Positions 61,501-64,000 of a stretch of 64,000 nt of DNA are shown piece by piece. The notes beneath the pieces are model-generated. The model was not told the origin of the DNA. It worked only from the letters and a program-made list of their open reading frames with translations, and did no database searches. Position 1 is the stretch's first letter, and each line of letters starts with the position of its first letter. The DNA comes from Phymorhynchus buccinoides (lineage: Eukaryota > Mollusca > Gastropoda > Neogastropoda > Raphitomidae). The translations under genes and the position numbers were made by a program. The DNA is taken from the NCBI GenBank assembly GCA_017654935.2, contig CM065691.1:27636937-27700936 (forward strand), in the 5' to 3' direction.

Positions 61501-61753
61501 CTCTATGGTCTATTTATCCTTGTACTGTATTTCATAATGAATAATATAACATCATAATTATGGGCATGGTTGAAAGGGCTGATTATGAACTCTCCCTTGG
61601 TTATGACTCTCAGCTAAGGTTAATTTGTCTATTGTTTCTTCAGTGTTGAGGGCTAGTGTATCGGCCCTGGTCCCTGGGAAACGTTTCATTAACAGAGAAA
61701 TTTCATTCAGGTGCAGAACACAACATTGATGATCCCAATAACATAATGTAGAA

Positions 61754-61998
61754 TTAAACATTTCACCACCAATGTCGCATTTATGCACCACAATGGTTTA
61801 ACACCCATATCACTGAAAGGCATCAAATCAGGGCCTGTTATCCAAAGACTCTATTTTCTTAATTTTGGGAGGTAAGGATAGGCCTAATGCTATACATGTT
61901 ACAGAGGAATTCACAATATTGCAGATTTTGTTTTCTCTACCCAGTTAAGCTTAAGGGTATTTTTTGGCTGAAAAAATGGCTGGCAGCGAAAGGGTTAA
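61754..61998. mobile_element. piggyBac-like MITE in copy C
   Basis: Inverted orthologue of 25207-25450 with TTAA at both ends. Confidence 0.72.
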
Positions 61999-62338
61999 AC
62001 ATTCAGAAATCACAGAAAGATACATTACTAAAGATGCTAAACAATACTTATATTACTAAAGACAAAGAATGGATTGTCATTCAGACGCAGGAATGTTTTA
62101 TCAAAAGTATGCTTGTAGAACTCTTTAAAATTGTGGGGTCAATGATGCATTTTTGGTGTGACTACTCGTCTTATTAAAAATCACAACATGAAATTTTGTT
62201 TTTTAAGTCTGCAATCTCTTCAAATGCTCGTTGTTTGTCTTTATTCCCCGCAATGTTATTATTTTTTGTGTGCTTGTCTGAATAATAAAGAACTTGTTAG
62301 AAAGACACTATGCGCTCAAGAACAAAGTATGCAATGAA

Positions 62339-62620
62339 TCAGCGAATTAGTGGGATCGGTTGGATCTTTGAGGTGGATTCTTTCTGAGCTGCCCTGGGAG
62401 TGACCATTGTTAGAATAATGTTGTAACTGGTCCGGTTTGGGTGGAATCCAATGACAACTGTAGTGAGACAATGAGCTTCGTTATAATCCACACTGGCTGT
62501 GTCTTTGGGAACATGATTTATTTGTTTGTTTTCTTGCATGAAGTTGTTAAGATCTTCTTCTAAAATGTGTTTGATTTTCGAAGTAGGAGTAAGCTTTATG
62601 ACAATATCCGGTGCTCTCAG
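62339..62620 (-). other. short open frame in duplicated DNA (copy C), unknown
   Basis: About 93 open codons (VIKLTPTSKIKHILEEDLNN ... NEAHCLTTVVIGFHPN ... KESTSKIQPIPLIR, stop). The equivalent place in copy B (24582-24863, plus) has an extra T in the CTGTTCTCAC region near 24731 that shifts the frame. An AATAAA follows about 95 bp after the stop in B. It could be a decayed terminal exon or part of an unknown transposon. No family is recognised. Confidence 0.25.
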
Positions 62621-62738
62621 TATTCATCTGCCTTAATTAGGGATGTGAAGACATAAGTTTATCATGTTGTCTCATTTTTGCAAATAGTTGTTTTTAAGTA
62701 GTCGCCCATCACTCATATTTATTATACTTGCAGACAAA

Positions 62739-63129
62739 TACCATAAAATGCGGACTATAAGATGCTACTTTTTTCCTCAACTTTCTTCCATGCGGCTTGT
62801 AGACTGATGCGGCTTATCTGTGGATTTTTTTCCATTCTACATTTATCAGTTTGATTACATCTGTTTCTGGCCAAATTCTTTAGCCTGTTTAACTCAGAAC
62901 TGGTTTGGGTAATCAACAGATTCAAATCTCATGTTTAAAGTGTCTGAGAACATTAAATACTCATGTTCTGATAGGAGAATTTCTATATTTGTGTTGGTTT
63001 GTGCACATACAATTTTCTCTGCGGCTTATAAACTGGTGCGGCTTATATGTGAATAAATACCTAATATTTTCTCAATTTAAGGGATGCGGCTTATATACAG
63101 GTGCGTCTTATAGTCCAGTTTTTACGGTA
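62739..63129. mobile_element. 391-bp MITE with 'TATAAGCCGCA' repeats (copy C)
   Basis: Inverted orthologue of 24090-24480, exactly the same length. Confidence 0.7.
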
Positions 63130-64000
63130 GTTGTTTGTGAGCTGCATTCACCCATCACATATTTATCATACTTGCAGACACTTCTTTTTTTTATTTTATT
63201 GTTTACGAGTATCATTAATGTAGTGTCACTTCATAAAAGGTGCATGAACTGGATTAAGTTTGCTAATTAAGGGGGGGCGGGCTGAAGTCTAGCTACAGAA
63301 ATGCGAGAAAATGTTCACACAGTAGGCTGCTGTTAAAATGAAAATTAGAATCTTTTCATTTACAAGAATGACGTGAGTGTAATACTATTTGAACATGGGT
63401 GCAACTTTTCCTGGTGTACAAGGATTTTCTGTTTTTGAATTTTACCAGAAAAGGAAGTTCCTTTTTTTTTAAATTTGTCAAACAAGATCTTTGTGTGTCT
63501 ACTGTATTTTTCAAACACTTTAAAATAAGCATTTGTATAAATTGTGGAAAAAGCAAACTAAAATACCTTCATAAATCAATTTTTGCTTCAGCTGCAGGGG
63601 GACATTACCCCTGGACCCCGGCCTTTCAGGTTTTTTTCATTTTGTGTAGTTGCACCCATGTTTGAAAGCGGAGGATGGTAGAGTAAGATGGAAGAAAGGT
63701 TGTTTCTAAACATTTAATGTATTTTTGTCAGTTATGAAAATCATAGATCCTCTGATCTGGTCTTGATTTTAATCTTTTTTGTCTATCAAGCTTAAGATGT
63801 AATTGTTAAGTTGTTTAAAGCATTAATTGTTATTGAGCTAAAAATTATGTCTTTGAATGTCACCTTTTGTTTTGGAACGATTTCTTGTTCTTTGGTGCAA
63901 GCTGTCATTGACATGACTATTTCCTAAACTTTGAGTCTTGCATTTTGTCTCTAGCTGTTTGCCGAGGACATAAACTAAGAATTAATCTGTACATATTTGT

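Larger units (their letters stand above)
61501..64000. repeat. inverted segmental copy C of 23.2-25.7 kb
   Basis: Reverse complement of about 25703 down to 23230, with a few percent divergence and small indels. It begins exactly at the assembly gap and continues past the window end, so neither boundary is seen. It shows that the duplicated unit extends left of copy B. Confidence 0.93.

Overview
This is eukaryotic, intron-rich, transposon-laden DNA. The mix of tRNA-derived SINEs, jockey/CR1-like LINE scraps, a DIRS retrotransposon, Ginger- and Penelope-type remnants, TTAA-flanked MITEs, long (CT)n/(CA)n arrays and TTAGGG-type telomeric motifs suggests a marine invertebrate, most plausibly a mollusc. 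The species call is inference. There are no bacterial operons, CRISPR arrays or viral genomes. A 500-N assembly gap lies at 61001-61500.

Layout: (1) 1-4290 is copy A of a segmental duplication that recurs almost identically at 25247-30950 (copy B), with the next 2 kb leftward (23.2-25.2 kb) shared with an inverted copy C at 61501-64000. Copies A and B end in an 80-bp purine-rich minisatellite, expanded about three-fold in B. (2) 4.3-23 kb is repeat-rich: a Penelope-like GIY-YIG remnant, Helitron-like elements, a possible small coiled-coil gene at 8929-9303 (minus), SINE and LINE fragments, a 725-bp (CT)n complex, several long foldback elements, and a LINE reverse transcriptase at 21.05-22.26 kb. 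(3) 31-34.4 kb holds tandem repeats and the 3' flank of the host gene. (4) 34446-57138 (minus) is the one clear host gene, a SLAIN-family microtubule plus-end protein in seven coding exons with matching GT-AG sites and phases. (5) 57.1-61 kb, upstream of SLAIN, is a nest of decayed LINE pieces, Helitron-like DNA and repeats with nuclear-receptor-type half sites.

SLAIN introns carry most of the interesting mobile DNA. Intron 1 contains a complete DIRS-type tyrosine-recombinase retrotransposon (47289-53353, same strand as the gene) with intact gag, RT/RNase H and recombinase frames, inverted terminal repeats and an internal complementary region. Intron 6 contains a 2395-bp Ginger-like DNA transposon with 138-bp terminal inverted repeats, a TATA target duplication and a broken integrase gene. 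Introns 2-4 hold piggyBac-like and pogo/Tigger-like MITEs. Most other long open frames are microsatellite or hairpin read-throughs.

All homology statements come from recognising motifs by eye. No database search was run.
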